Positions 38,422 through 48,240 are shown, counted from the first letter of the stretch. The stretch: 64,000 bases of DNA from Pararhizobium sp. YC-54 (GCF_025847205.1 NZ_JAOYTH010000005.1:186001-250000), one strand, 5' to 3'. The notes: a model not told the origin generated them from the sequence alone. Made by a program: numbers and translations.

Positions 38422-39480
38422 ATGCGCGTCCTGATCAGGGGGGCCGGCGTTGCCGGCCTCACGGTTGCCCATGAACTTGCCGCAAATGGCATAGAGGTCA
38501 CGGTCGCCGAGATTGCGGCCCGGCCCGGCGGTGGCGCCTCCTGGTTTGCCGGCGGCATGCTGGCGCCCTGGTGCGAACGGGAAAGCGCACCTGAAACGGT
38601 GGTGACGCTCGGCTGCCGTGCTGCAGACTGGTGGGACGACGCTCTGCCCGGCCATGTCGTCCGCAACGGTACGCTGGTGGTCGCGCCACCACGCGATGCG
38701 GCCGAACTGACCCGTTTCGCCGCCCGCACCTCCATCTTCGACTGGCTCGACAGCGAAGAGGTCGGTGTTCTGGAGCCGGCCCTCATGGGCCGGTTCCGCA
38801 AGGCACTTTTCTTCCGCAAGGAAGCGCATCTCGACCCGAGGCGCGCGATCGCCGGCCTTTTCGACAAGCTGGCGGCGATGGGCGTGCGGTTTCATTTCAA
38901 TGCGGCGCCGGATTTTTCAGGCGCGGGGTTCGACCATATCGTCGATTGCACCGGAGCCCATTGCATTGGCCAAACGGCGGAGCTGCGTGGTGTGCGGGGG
39001 GAAATGCTGCTGCTGGAGACGCCGGATGTGACGTTATCCCGTCCGGTCCGCCTGCTGCATCCACGCATCCCGCTCTACATCGTGCCACGCGGCAATGGTG
39101 TCTTCATGGTCGGCGCAACAATGATTGAAAGCGAGGATCGCGGACCGGTCAGCGCCCGTTCGCTGATGGAACTGCTGAACGCAGCCTATGCGCTGCACCC
39201 CGCATTCGGCGAGGCGCGCGTGACCGAAACCGGCGCCGGTGTACGACCCGCGTTCCCCGATAACCTGCCGCGCCTCGAAAGCAATGGCGAGACCATCCGG
39301 GTCAACGGATTCTACCGGCACGGATTTCTGCTGGCGCCGTCGATCGCCATGGAGGTCGCTGCCCATATCACCGCGTCGCGCAATTCAAAATCTCAGCAAC
39401 GAGCCCACCGCTCTTCCCAAGGCACCCCGCTTGCCAATCCACCCCACATCAATCCCCTTCAGATCGGAGCAGGCAGATGA
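38422..39480 (+). CDS. thiO: Glycine oxidase ThiO
   Basis: A 352-residue FAD-dependent oxidoreductase of the DAO family. RVLIRGAGVAGLTVAHELAA is the N-terminal dinucleotide fold, with ASWFAGGMLAPWCERE, and near the C-terminus GAGVRPAFPDNLPRLE and VNGFYRHGFLLAPSIA. It oxidises glycine to the imine used with ThiG for the thiazole. The last thirty residues (after ITASRNS) are polar and variable. The ATG lies two bases after the thiC stop and the stop overlaps thiS. Confidence 0.93.
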   Translation: MRVLIRGAGVAGLTVAHELAANGIEVTVAEIAARPGGGASWFAGGMLAPWCERESAPETVVTLGCRAADWWDDALPGHVVRNGTLVVAPPRDAAELTRFAARTSIFDWLDSEEVGVLEPALMGRFRKALFFRKEAHLDPRRAIAGLFDKLAAMGVRFHFNAAPDFSGAGFDHIVDCTGAHCIGQTAELRGVRGEMLLLETPDVTLSRPVRLLHPRIPLYIVPRGNGVFMVGATMIESEDRGPVSARSLMELLNAAYALHPAFGEARVTETGAGVRPAFPDNLPRLESNGETIRVNGFYRHGFLLAPSIAMEVAAHITASRNSKSQQRAHRSSQGTPLANPPHINPLQIGAGR

Positions 39481-39674
39481 AACTGACGATCAACGGCGAA
39501 GACCATCAAACCGATATTTCCGTCCTTTCCGACCTCCTGGTCTCTCTGGATTTTGAAGGCGACTGGCTGGCGACCGCCGTCAATGGCGAACTGGTGCACC
39601 GCGACGACAGACCAAATTTCGCACTGTCTGACCGTGACCGTGTCGAGATTCTCTCGCCGATGCAGGGAGGCTGA
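39477..39674 (+). CDS. thiS: Sulfur carrier protein ThiS
   Basis: A 65-residue ubiquitin-like protein, [20 protein letters not shown]..., ending in the obligatory GG (SPMQGG) that is adenylated and thiocarboxylated. Supplies sulfur to ThiG. It overlaps thiO by four bases and thiG follows after two. Confidence 0.95.
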   Translation: MKLTINGEDHQTDISVLSDLLVSLDFEGDWLATAVNGELVHRDDRPNFALSDRDRVEILSPMQGG

Positions 39675-39676
39675 TC

Positions 39677-40450
39677 ATGCTGACGCTCTACGGAACCTCC
39701 GTTTCTTCGCGCCTGCTGCTCGGCACGGCGCGCTACCCTTCGCCCGCCATCCTTGCCGATGCGGTCCGCGCCTCGAAAACCGGTATCGTCACCGTATCGC
39801 TGCGCCGGGAAACGGCAGGAAGCCGCACCGGCGGCGCCTTCTTCGAGCTCATCCGCACGCTCGGTGTCAGGGTTTTGCCCAACACCGCCGGCTGCCACAC
39901 GGTCTCGGAAGCCGTGCTGACGGCGAAGATGGCGCGCGAGGTCTTTGCCACCGACTGGATCAAGCTCGAAGTGATCGGCAACCACGACACCTTGCAGCCC
40001 GACGTCTTCGCGCTGGTCGAGGCGGCGCGTATTCTCAGCGACGAAGGTTTCAAGGTCTTTCCCTACACCACCGACGATCTTGTCGTGGCGGAACGGCTGC
40101 TGGAAGCCGGATGCCAGGTGCTGATGCCCTGGTGCGCACCGATCGGCTCGGCAATGGGTCCGGTCAATCTTCGGGCGTTAAGTAGCATGCGGGCAAGCTT
40201 CCCCGATGTACCGCTGATCGTCGATGCCGGTATCGGCCGGCCATCCCATGCGGCGACAGTCATGGAACTCGGCTTCGATGCCGTGCTGCTGAATACAGCC
40301 GTTGCAGGTGCTGGCGATCCCGCCGCCATGGCCGCGGCCTTCGCCGGCGCCATCGAGGCGGGGCGAACGGCATTTCACGCCGGCATGCTGGAGCCGCGCG
40401 ACATGGCGGTGCCCTCAACCCCGGTTATCGGCAAGGCGGTGTTTTCATGA
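39677..40450 (+). CDS. thiG: Thiazole synthase
   Basis: A 257-residue TIM-barrel enzyme that forms thiazole phosphate from DXP, ThiS thiocarboxylate and dehydroglycine. It shows [13 protein letters not shown], the Schiff-base lysine in [17 protein letters not shown] (about residue 95), [17 protein letters not shown] and [20 protein letters not shown]. Lengths and motifs are normal. It overlaps thiE by four bases. Confidence 0.96.
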   Translation: MLTLYGTSVSSRLLLGTARYPSPAILADAVRASKTGIVTVSLRRETAGSRTGGAFFELIRTLGVRVLPNTAGCHTVSEAVLTAKMAREVFATDWIKLEVIGNHDTLQPDVFALVEAARILSDEGFKVFPYTTDDLVVAERLLEAGCQVLMPWCAPIGSAMGPVNLRALSSMRASFPDVPLIVDAGIGRPSHAATVMELGFDAVLLNTAVAGAGDPAAMAAAFAGAIEAGRTAFHAGMLEPRDMAVPSTPVIGKAVFS

Positions 40451-41052
40451 AGCTCGATCCGTTTTATCTGATCGTCGATAGCGCCGAATGGATCGACCGC
40501 CTCGTGCCGCTCGGTGTGAAACTGGTGCAACTGCGCATGAAGGATTGCAGCGAGGTTCAGCTGCGCCAGGCCATTCGCCGCGCGAAAACAATCTGCGCGG
40601 AACATGGGTGCCAGCTGATCGTCAACGACTATTGGCGGCTGGCGATCGAGGAAGGTTGCGATTTCGTCCATCTCGGCCAGGAAGACTTGGCTACCGCCGA
40701 TATCGCCGCCATTCGCGCCGCCGGGCTCAAACTCGGGCTCTCGACCCATGACGGGACCGAGCTGGAGACGGCGCTTGCAGCAGCACCAGACTATGTGGCG
40801 CTTGGGCCGGTCTGGCCGACAATCCTGAAGAAGATGAAATGGGCGCCACAGGGGGTGGAGAAATTGCGCGGCTGGAAGGACCGCATCGGCTCCCTGCCGC
40901 TGGTGGCAATCGGCGGCATCAATATCGGCCGTATCGACAGCGTTTTTGCCCATGGCGCCGACAGCGCCGCCGTCGTTACCGACATCACCCTCAATGCCGA
41001 TCCGGAAGCACGCGTGCGGGAGTGGATTGCGTGCACGGCGCGCTTTCGATGA
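40447..41052 (+). CDS. thiE: Thiamine phosphate synthase
   Basis: A 201-residue TIM-barrel enzyme that joins HMP-PP and thiazole phosphate. Diagnostic residues are VQLRMKD (about 28), [55 protein letters not shown] and [10 protein letters not shown]. Slightly divergent from the E. coli type (DYWRLA, GPVWPT) but typical of rhizobial ThiE. It overlaps thiG; thiD begins 10 bases downstream. Confidence 0.94.
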   Translation: MKLDPFYLIVDSAEWIDRLVPLGVKLVQLRMKDCSEVQLRQAIRRAKTICAEHGCQLIVNDYWRLAIEEGCDFVHLGQEDLATADIAAIRAAGLKLGLSTHDGTELETALAAAPDYVALGPVWPTILKKMKWAPQGVEKLRGWKDRIGSLPLVAIGGINIGRIDSVFAHGADSAAVVTDITLNADPEARVREWIACTARFR

Positions 41053-41062
41053 GGAGGCTCGG

Positions 41063-41806
41063 TTGAATGCCATGCGGCATGTGCTTGCCGTCGCGGGCTC
41101 GGATTCCTCCGGCGGTGCCGGTATCGTTCGCGACATCGAGACGCTGGCCGCCTTCGGCGTCAAAGCTTCTGTGGCGATAACAGCGGTGACCGTCCAGACG
41201 CATGATCATGTGCAGCAGGTCGATGCCGTGGCGCCGGATCGCGTGGCGCAGCAGATGCGGGCTGCGTTGTCAGCCAATCCCATAGCGGCCATCAAGATCG
41301 GCATGCTGGCGACGTCAGCGACGATTGCCGCCGTTGTGACGGTGCTTGCGGACTATCCCGGCATTCCAGTGGTTCTCGATCCCGTCCTGGTCTCGACGTC
41401 CGGCCGAGCCCTGTTGACCCCGGACGCGATGGATGACCTGCGCGAACTTTTCCGCTCCTGCACCCTGATCACGCCCAATCTGCCGGAGCTTTCGGTGCTG
41501 GCAGCACCTGCAGGAACCACATCATCGGACAGCATGGCCGATCAGGCCCGGAGCCTTTTGACGGCGGGGGCAAAGGCGGTTCTGGTCAAGGGCGGGCATG
41601 GCGATGGGGCGGAATCCATCGATATCCTCTTCCAGGCGGACCATGCCGGTCAATCCTTCGCCTCGCCGCGCCTTGCCGCGACAATGCGCGGCACCGGCTG
41701 CACGCTGGCCAGCGCAATCGCCGCCCGTCTGGCCCTCGGCGACACGCTTTCCATGGCCGTCGCCGAAGGCAAAGCCTTTGTGCACCGCATGCTCCGCGAA
41801 ACGTGA
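41063..41806 (+). CDS. thiD: HMP / HMP-phosphate kinase ThiD
   Basis: A 247-residue ribokinase-fold kinase that phosphorylates HMP and HMP-P. The motif AVAGSDSSGGAGI near residue 12, AITAVTVQTHDHV, PVVLDPVLVSTSGRALL, LITPNLPELSVL, AVLVKGGHG and the anion-hole/catalytic MRGTGCTLASAIAA are present. AGGAGG (41052-41057) is five bases from a TTG at 41063 and fourteen from an ATG at 41072; TTG is chosen, with ATG as the alternative. It ends the thi operon. No thiM or thiL is seen. Confidence 0.92.
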   Translation: MNAMRHVLAVAGSDSSGGAGIVRDIETLAAFGVKASVAITAVTVQTHDHVQQVDAVAPDRVAQQMRAALSANPIAAIKIGMLATSATIAAVVTVLADYPGIPVVLDPVLVSTSGRALLTPDAMDDLRELFRSCTLITPNLPELSVLAAPAGTTSSDSMADQARSLLTAGAKAVLVKGGHGDGAESIDILFQADHAGQSFASPRLAATMRGTGCTLASAIAARLALGDTLSMAVAEGKAFVHRMLRET

Positions 41807-41937
41807 ACAGCAATCTCCCCGTCAATTTGCGATGATAGCCGGCAACTGAATTCGTTGGACTGCCTCACACCATGCTCCCCTGCCATTCTTTCTTAGGGGG
41901 AGTGCGTCAGACGCGCTATATTTCGGAGGTGAAGACC

Positions 41938-43767
41938 GTGGTGGAGAGATTCGCGCCGATGCCGCATGACATGAACGGTAAGAATAACCAGCGTGTAGAG
42001 ACAGACGACGAGCAACCTTTTTTCGCTCAGCTCGGCATGATGCAGCGGGCCTTTGTCGCCTCGCCTGTCCGCAAGACCATCATATGGCTCGCCATCGGGA
42101 TCGCCACCGTCATATTGGCGACCGCGTTCGGGCAGATCCTGCTGAACCGATGGTACAAGCCGTTCTACGATACGCTGGAGCGGCGCGATCTCCCGGCGTT
42201 CCTGATGCAATTCATTACCTTTGGTCAAATTGCCGGTACGCTGTTGATCCTCAACGTACTGCAAACCTGGCTCAACCAATGGATTCGCATCAAGCTGAGA
42301 GAAGGCCTGACGCTTGATCTCATCGGCGAATGGATGAAGCCCGCGCGGGCCTTCCGTCTTGCCAATGCCGGTTCCATCGGCATCAATCCCGACCAGCGTG
42401 TGCATGAAGACGCCCGCCATCTTGCAGACCTGACGGCAGGCCTGACCATCGGCCTGTTCCAGTCGGGTATTCTGCTTGCCAGCTTCGTCGGCGTCCTGTG
42501 GTCGCTCTCGGCCGGATTTGTCTTTCATATCGGCAGCCACGATCTCAGCATCCCCGGCTACATGGTCTGGGCGGCCTTCCTTTACGCCGGAACAGCGGCG
42601 GCGCTCAGCTGGTTCGTCGGCCGCCCTCTCGTAAAGATCAACGGCGAACATTATGCGCGGGAGGCTGCCTTGCGCTTCTCGCTGATGCGGGTCAATGAAC
42701 ATATAGAAGCGGTGTCGCTGTCCTCCGGCGAAGGCAATGAAAAGCGCCGTCTGCAGCGCGATCTTGCCTCGGTTCTGGAAATCAGCAACAAGCTGATGAT
42801 GGCCCTGACACGGCTGACATGGGTCACCTCCGGCTACGGCTGGATCACTGTCGTCGCGCCCATCGTCATCGCAGCCCCGGTCTATTTCAACGGCGATCTC
42901 AGTTTCGGCGGGCTGATGATGGCCGTCGGCGCATTCAATCAGGTGAACGCGTCGTTGCGCTGGTTTGTCGATAATATCGACACCATCGCCGACTGGCGGG
43001 CGACACTGCTTCGCGTCGCCGCCTTCCGGTCTGCCATCCTGATGACCGACGAACGGCACGAAAACGACAAGCGCATCGAATTTGCCAAGGCTGACGGCGA
43101 CCGCCTGACCATCGAACGCTTGGAAATTGCTCTGCCCTCGGGCTGCATCAAGCTCGCCGATCAGCATGTCGAAATCCGGCCCGGCGACCGGGTTCTCGTG
43201 ACCAGTGACGCGGATGTTGAAAAGGCGCCGTTCTTCCGGTCTCTGGCCGGCCTTTGGCCCTGGGGACACGGGCGCATTGCCCTGCCAGCCGGCGAGGACA
43301 TCGCCTTTGTGCCGCGAACACCCTATTTCCCGCCCGGCACGCTGGAAGACGTCCTCAGTTATCCGGAAAATCCAGGCCGTTTCAAAAAAGCCGATTTGGT
43401 GTCGGTCTTGTCCAGGGTTGGCCTCGGCAAGCTGAATGACAGCCTCGATCAGGACATGCGGACGAGACTGAAGCTCAACGAAGTCGAGATCAGGCTTCTG
43501 GCCATTGCGCGGCTCGGGCTGCACAAACCAAACTGGATCATCATTGACGAGGCACTCGACACCTTGGATCGCGATGCCTACCAGCAAGTCCTGACCTTTA
43601 TGGAGCAGGAACTGGGTCATGCGGCGATCGTGAATATCGGCAGGGTGGCTTCCGGCAATCGTTTCTTTACGCGCGGACTACAGCTTCAGAGCAGCCCGGC
43701 GGGCAAAGCCATCCGCTTGCTCAGGCCCAAAAGCCTTCGCACGGACAACCCCGAACTGGCAGACTGA
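41938..43767 (+). CDS. BacA/SbmA-like ABC transporter with degenerate ATPase domain
   Basis: A 609-residue half-transporter of the YddA/SbmA-BacA type, with about six membrane helices in residues 40-330 and a nucleotide-binding domain in 390-600. The membrane part has QILLNRWYKPFYDTLERRD and WIRIKLREGLTLDLIGEWM, typical of the family. The ATPase part is eroded: the Walker A position reads SDADVEKA (423-430), keeping only the lysine; the LSGGQ position reads LKLNEVE (511-517); Walker B IIIDEA is kept; the switch histidine is arginine (NIGRV). ATP hydrolysis is doubtful. GTG at 41938 has GGAGG at eight bases; an ATG at 41872 lacks one. It lies 131 bases after thiD with no clear link to it. Confidence 0.82.
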   Translation: MVERFAPMPHDMNGKNNQRVETDDEQPFFAQLGMMQRAFVASPVRKTIIWLAIGIATVILATAFGQILLNRWYKPFYDTLERRDLPAFLMQFITFGQIAGTLLILNVLQTWLNQWIRIKLREGLTLDLIGEWMKPARAFRLANAGSIGINPDQRVHEDARHLADLTAGLTIGLFQSGILLASFVGVLWSLSAGFVFHIGSHDLSIPGYMVWAAFLYAGTAAALSWFVGRPLVKINGEHYAREAALRFSLMRVNEHIEAVSLSSGEGNEKRRLQRDLASVLEISNKLMMALTRLTWVTSGYGWITVVAPIVIAAPVYFNGDLSFGGLMMAVGAFNQVNASLRWFVDNIDTIADWRATLLRVAAFRSAILMTDERHENDKRIEFAKADGDRLTIERLEIALPSGCIKLADQHVEIRPGDRVLVTSDADVEKAPFFRSLAGLWPWGHGRIALPAGEDIAFVPRTPYFPPGTLEDVLSYPENPGRFKKADLVSVLSRVGLGKLNDSLDQDMRTRLKLNEVEIRLLAIARLGLHKPNWIIIDEALDTLDRDAYQQVLTFMEQELGHAAIVNIGRVASGNRFFTRGLQLQSSPAGKAIRLLRPKSLRTDNPELAD

Positions 43768-43803
43768 ATTGAGGCGGCGTGTTTACGCCGGCCAGCTTTT
43801 GAG

Positions 43804-43835
43804 CTTTCCCCCTCCGAAGTGACGGAGGGGGAAAG
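43804..43835. terminator. Bidirectional hairpin between convergent genes
   Basis: A perfect 13-bp stem, CTTTCCCCCTCCG (43804-43816) and CGGAGGGGGAAAG (43823-43835), with a 6-base loop. It lies between the ABC gene (plus) and the DUF992 gene (minus). T tracts on either side are short, so strength is uncertain. Confidence 0.65.
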
Positions 43836-43844
43836 CGAGACGTT

Positions 43845-44381
43845 TTAGTTGACGGCTGTGAGCGTCACCGATGTGCCACCGGCTGCAAGGTTGAGACCGA
43901 GCTGACCCGTCACGCTGATCGTCTGAAGGTGAATGGAGCCCGAGGTACCGCCGACCAGGATGTTGGCACCGATGCCGGCGCCAACGGTCGCTTCCGCACT
44001 CGCGCCCTGATAGAGACCGCTGAGCGACCCCTGATGGTACCCGGCCGTCGGCGCCAGAACCGCCCAGACGAGCTTGCTGCGCGTCGTAAAGCCCAGATCG
44101 ACACCCATCTTCCTGACAGCACCGATGTAGTGATCCGTGCGCTCCGGGCCGATCGAGGAATGGAACGTGCAATCGATATCCTTGGCCGAGCCAAGAACGT
44201 AACCGGCGCCGCCGCCGACATTGCATTCAAGGTAACCGATCTTGACACCGCCGCGCGTATCGCTCTCTTCATAGCTTGGAGCCGGCGCGCCGTTTGCCAG
44301 ATCGGCAGCCTCAGCGGCAAACCCGCTTGTCAGAGCCAGGGTCGCGGTGGTCAGCGCCAAAGCGAGGGTTCTCTTCATCAT
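43845..44381 (-). CDS. DUF992 domain protein, secreted
   Basis: A 178-residue exported protein. A signal peptide (about residues 1-25, ending FAAEA) is followed by the DUF992 domain: VKIGYLECNVGGGAGYVLGS, DCTFHSSIGPERTDHYIGAV, LVWAVLAPT and GSLSGLYQGASAEATVGAGI. One cysteine pair (ECNV and DCTF). Found in many Rhizobiales, function unknown, probably periplasmic. AGAAGGAAAA precedes MM; the second ATG at 44378 is possible. Confidence 0.88.
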   Translation of the reverse strand: MMKRTLALALTTATLALTSGFAAEAADLANGAPAPSYEESDTRGGVKIGYLECNVGGGAGYVLGSAKDIDCTFHSSIGPERTDHYIGAVRKMGVDLGFTTRSKLVWAVLAPTAGYHQGSLSGLYQGASAEATVGAGIGANILVGGTSGSIHLQTISVTGQLGLNLAAGGTSVTLTAVN

Positions 44382-44884
44382 TTTTCCTTCTCAAACCGTG
44401 ACCGGCACATCGGGTGCGGCCGCTCAGTCGATAGATTCATCAAAAGTCATCGCATGTTTCGCAAGCCAACCCAGCTGGGGGAATGAACGCAGGTCAAGCC
44501 CAAGGCGCGGACCGGTTGCAGATGACGGACGCTCAACTGTTCACTTGTTATTAGGACATTTCAAAGGCAGCCCGGCCGCCCGGATCGGGCCTCCACAACA
44601 TCTCGGCCGCCAGTTACCAAAATCACACAGAATCGCATCCTCTCTTTAGGAGGATGGCGAAACGAACGCACCCGCGGAACGTTCCGTCTCCAGCCGCCGG
44701 CGGATGATACTTCCTGGCTGGAACGGGGTGACAAACGCGTTGCGGCACGTCAACAATGGCGCCGCATCGTGGCAGGAGACCATGCTGCGAATCGGAGCGG
44801 CATGATCGGCGTCATCGATCTCCAGCAGGCCGGCACCGATGCACAGCAATCTGCCCTTCAGCACTCTGGAACAGGACAGGCATC
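44382..44884. other. Intergenic stretch without a supported gene
   Basis: Promoters of the DUF992 and ThuA-like genes must lie here. A 72-codon minus-strand frame (44646-44864) has no ribosome site. No strong palindrome or RNA seen. Confidence 0.5.
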
Positions 44885-45553
44885 ATGAGCAAGACGGCAT
44901 TGATCTTCTGGGGTGGCTGGGAAGGCCATACGCCCGCCCGCAGCGCTGGCATCGTCAAGGAGATCCTGACCGGACATGGATTTGACGTGCGGTTGGAACA
45001 GGGAACGGCAGCCCTTGCCGATCCGCAGATCGCCCGGCTCGACCTGATCGTTCCCGTCATCACCATGTCGGCGATCGAAAAGCCGGAACTGGAAAACCTC
45101 GTCGCTGCGGTCCGTGGCGGCACGGGCCTTGCCGGTTTTCACGGCACGATGGGCGACAGCTTCCGCAACGAGCCGGAATACCAGTTCATGACCGGTGGCC
45201 AATGGGTTTCCCATCCGGGGGGCATCATCGACTACCGGATCGACATCGCCAAACCGGATGATCCGATCGTCGCCAGCATCGGCAGTTTTGCCTATCGTTC
45301 CGAGCAATATTACCTGCATGTCGATCCGAGCAACGAGGTGCTGGCAACAACCACATTTGACGGTGCGCATTTCGATGGGATCAAGGGCGTCGTCATGCCG
45401 GTCGTCTGGAAGCGGCACTACGGCAAGGGCCGCGTCTTCTACAGTGCACTCGGCCACACGGCTGAGGAATTCGACGTGCCGCAGATGAAGACGATATTCG
45501 AGCGCGGCGCGCTGTGGGCAGGAAGAGACGAAAGGCCATCAGGGAAGGCATAG
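44885..45553 (+). CDS. ThuA-domain protein
   Basis: A 222-residue cytoplasmic protein of the ThuA-like family (glutamine-amidotransferase-like fold). It opens TALIFWGGWEGHTPARSAGI and shows LIVPVITMSA, GGTGLAGFHGTMGDSFRN, GGQWVSHPGGIIDYRI and VWKRHYGKGRVFYSALGHTA. The family is named from trehalose utilisation in Sinorhizobium, but many members have other or unknown substrates. AGGACAGG precedes the ATG. No thuB or sugar transporter is adjacent, so no substrate is claimed. Confidence 0.88.
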   Translation: MSKTALIFWGGWEGHTPARSAGIVKEILTGHGFDVRLEQGTAALADPQIARLDLIVPVITMSAIEKPELENLVAAVRGGTGLAGFHGTMGDSFRNEPEYQFMTGGQWVSHPGGIIDYRIDIAKPDDPIVASIGSFAYRSEQYYLHVDPSNEVLATTTFDGAHFDGIKGVVMPVVWKRHYGKGRVFYSALGHTAEEFDVPQMKTIFERGALWAGRDERPSGKA

Positions 45554-45675
45554 ACCGGTATTTTCCGCAGGGTACCGGCGGCGGCGCATTGCCGGCAGCG
45601 ATGGCACGGTCTAGACGCTGGCTTACAACTTCCCTATCATCTTATCGTCGGCTCGGGTCTGTTAGTGAATAGGCC

Positions 45676-46470
45676 CTAAAATTTAATTGACAATCCCACC
45701 ATAGGACCATGTTCGACGACGTCGAACTTGAAGCCGTCGCCATTGTCATAGTCGACGCCAAGCGCACGGTAGCCGATGGTCGATGAAATTCGGTCCGTGA
45801 ACTTATAGCCAATGCTCGCAGCGACGTCCCAATCGAGATTGGCGGCCCCTGCGCCCACGAGCCCCCACGCCGTCAAGAAAATATTTGGTGTAAGCTCATA
45901 AACGCCACGCACGCCGGCCATAGCATCGACCCAGGTGGCGCCATCACTCGCTTCGCGGCCATCCAGAACACCTCCGCTCAACCTTATGGTCGTTTCGGCC
46001 GACCATATACGGACGCCACCGACGATATCGAGATAGCCGTGTTCGTCAGCGAGGACTGTGTACCCCGCGCCCAAAAGACCAGCGAAGGTCTTGCTATCGA
46101 TACTTGCCTCATCGGCGAGAAGTCCCCGCGGCGTTGCCGCATTGCCGGAAAGATCGATGTAGATAGCATCCGCGAAGACGCTATAAGGGCCATTGCGCGC
46201 TTCACCCATCGCCATTACCGCGAAGTCGAGATGGTTCCAGATGTCGCCGAAAGATGCGTCTGTTTGGACGGTCGGCAAATTAATGACACCGAGATCTCCC
46301 CTGAGACCTGCACCCCAAAAATAGGGGGTGATGGTCACGGTCCAGCCGCTTTCCGTTTCTAATCGCTGCGTATCCGGTGTCGTCAGTGGCGTCAGGTCTG
46401 CCGAGATCGCGACATGGCTCAGAGAGCAAAGACTGATGCCGGCGATAGCACTGAGAATTTGAAAAGACAT
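45676..46470 (-). CDS. Predicted outer-membrane beta-barrel protein
   Basis: A 264-residue protein with a signal peptide (about 1-24, ending AISAD) and a body of alternating aromatic/hydrophobic strands: TVTITPYFWGAGLRGDLGV, YSVFADAIYIDLSG, LLGAGYTVLADEHGYLDIVG, AASIGYKFTDRISSTIGYRA and the terminal GPMVGLSIKF ending in phenylalanine, as outer-membrane barrels do. Eight to twelve strands seem likely. AGGGAA precedes the ATG. Similar proteins are found in rhizobia without assigned function. Porin, adhesin or structural roles are all possible. Confidence 0.72.
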   Translation of the reverse strand: MSFQILSAIAGISLCSLSHVAISADLTPLTTPDTQRLETESGWTVTITPYFWGAGLRGDLGVINLPTVQTDASFGDIWNHLDFAVMAMGEARNGPYSVFADAIYIDLSGNAATPRGLLADEASIDSKTFAGLLGAGYTVLADEHGYLDIVGGVRIWSAETTIRLSGGVLDGREASDGATWVDAMAGVRGVYELTPNIFLTAWGLVGAGAANLDWDVAASIGYKFTDRISSTIGYRALGVDYDNGDGFKFDVVEHGPMVGLSIKF

Positions 46471-46548
46471 GCGAGGTTCCCTGGTTTAGATTCAGATTTT
46501 CCTACGCGCTGGCCTAAGACGATCTTCAAAACTGAGCGATAGCCCCCA

Positions 46549-47763
46549 TCACAACAGCAACAGTTTCTTGAGTACAGAGAAAACTTCCTTGTAGGGTAGC
46601 TTCGTCAAGGCGGCGATGGCGAAAGGAATGAGGGCGGCGGCGGCAACGGGGACTACAGCCGCTCGGCTAATCAGCACGGTCGAAAGTTTTGCATTTGCAT
46701 CATAGAGCTTTGAAGGATCGGCGATTTCACCGTCCGGTTCCGGCGCTTGGTTCGCCATCACGTTGCGGCCGATCGTCTTGCGTTCGGCCAGGCGATAGAA
46801 GCGCGTCGCCTGCGCACCCAGAACCATAAGCCCGTTTTCCTTGAGCCGCGTGAGAGGCGGCGTAAATGCCGATAGTGGATAGGCGAAGAATGCGAGCACG
46901 ACAATCAGCCACCCAGCCATCACGACACTGAGCGTAGTCGCCGAAACCTCCTGGTTGATGAAGTGCTTGGCAAGCTGCGCCGCGATCGCACAACTCATGC
47001 CGAACACGAAAAGGACGTAGGTGTTCGGGTATCGGGCGAGGAAACCGAGTCCTGCCTTCCCATCCGGATGATTGGCAACCAGTCTTAAATCAAGTCGAGC
47101 AATGCCGCGAAGCAGCTGTGCCCACACGAGGTGACGCCAGACACCACGCGTGAAGAGGAAAACAAAAAGCGGCAGGCTGAAGCAGATCGACCACCATCCG
47201 GCAACCGTGATCCTGTTACCCTCCGGCAGATGTTCGACCGCCCAGGAAGAGGCTGGGAGCGTCTGAAAGTTTTCGTAGGAGAGAACGGACGCGACGATTG
47301 CCAGGATGAGGCAGATGAACTCCGCCGCCCAAAGATCGCGCCGGCGCAGAGCCAACGTTACGATCGAGGCCGCCCGAGCAATAGAGGTTGGCGCAACGAT
47401 GGGAGCGAAGACCAACTGCCTCAATTTGGCGCGCAGTCCTATTTCCACCTGCTGCTCGGCAAGGACGAAGGCGCCAATACCGATGAAGAACTTGGACCAT
47501 ACGCTGAGATCGGCAAGATAGGCGCCCTGCCCACGATCCAGCGAAAAACTGCGCGGCAAGCCGAGCAGGAACGGTACGCCCCAGGCGAGCACAACGAACA
47601 GGACGGCTCGCTGCCCTGCGCGCAGGCTGTTCTCGTGCAGAAGCCGAAGTTGCGTTTGCAACCGATAGAAAGGACCGCCGCGAGAGGCGAGAAACTCGCC
47701 GATGTCCCGCGAGGGAGCCTGCCGGGCGGAAGCCGCGGCCTCCTGAGAAATCGTCTCTGTCAT
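46549..47763 (-). CDS. Polytopic membrane protein of unknown function
   Basis: A 404-residue protein with about six to seven membrane segments, for example AVLFVVLAWGVPFLLGLP, FICLILAIVASVLSY, WWSICFSLPLFVFLFTRGVW, NTYVLFVFGMSCAIAAQL and VVMAGWLIVVLAFFAYPLS, then VVPVAAAALIPFAIAAL at the end. Charged loops carry RRRDLWAAEF and a cytoplasmic tail. No enzyme motif is visible, and I do not recognise the family. The ATG at 47763 has GGTGG about six bases upstream; GTG starts at 47775 and 47772 are alternatives. It lies between the barrel protein and the divergent autotransporter-like gene. Confidence 0.7.
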   Translation of the reverse strand: MTETISQEAAASARQAPSRDIGEFLASRGGPFYRLQTQLRLLHENSLRAGQRAVLFVVLAWGVPFLLGLPRSFSLDRGQGAYLADLSVWSKFFIGIGAFVLAEQQVEIGLRAKLRQLVFAPIVAPTSIARAASIVTLALRRRDLWAAEFICLILAIVASVLSYENFQTLPASSWAVEHLPEGNRITVAGWWSICFSLPLFVFLFTRGVWRHLVWAQLLRGIARLDLRLVANHPDGKAGLGFLARYPNTYVLFVFGMSCAIAAQLAKHFINQEVSATTLSVVMAGWLIVVLAFFAYPLSAFTPPLTRLKENGLMVLGAQATRFYRLAERKTIGRNVMANQAPEPDGEIADPSKLYDANAKLSTVLISRAAVVPVAAAALIPFAIAALTKLPYKEVFSVLKKLLLL

Positions 47764-48240
47764 GGTATCCACCACGCCTTGATCAACGCTACCCGGCTGG
47801 CGGGATCAGTTTCGGGTCGATGCGGCGCAAGGCTTGTCCTCATCTGGAAGGGCACCTTGCCCGAACAGCTGCCGGAACACCTCAAGGAACATGTTCGTAC
47901 ATGTTCGCATCTCCCAAATTGATCGAAACTGGGAGAGCGTAAGACAGCAGGAAAGGAGTTTAAAGGTTACTGCTATCGGATACCGGCCCGCTCAATGCCA
48001 GCAGCGCCGGCCCTGACATTTTTGGGCTGCATCTTGCCGAACGACATGACAGCATCGCACAAAATGAGTTCTCCAAGTCTTACGGAACAAGGCGGAATCA
48101 CCCTGGAGGTAGGCCCCTGCTACATCGGAGTAATTTTTATGTTCCAACTTCGCGACGCAGTTGGACGCCGAACGTGCCACCAGATGGGGAAGCGCGATAC
48201 CTCGCTAAGGCACCAGGGTCGCGATTGGTTGGGGCGAAAC
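47764..48240. promoter_or_regulatory. Divergent spacer with GAACATGTTC repeat
   Basis: A perfect palindrome, GAACATGTTC (47887-47896), overlaps two direct copies of ACATGTTCG (47889-47897 and 47899-47907). This looks like an operator. A plus-strand open frame extends from 47995 into the autotransporter gene but this part carries no signal or ribosome site. Confidence 0.4.

Noticed and set aside
44646..44864. 72-codon minus-strand frame before the ThuA-like gene
   Set aside because: No ribosome site or family resemblance.
47995..48240. N-terminal extension of the autotransporter-like frame
   Set aside because: It precedes a good signal peptide that begins at 48241 and has no ribosome site.
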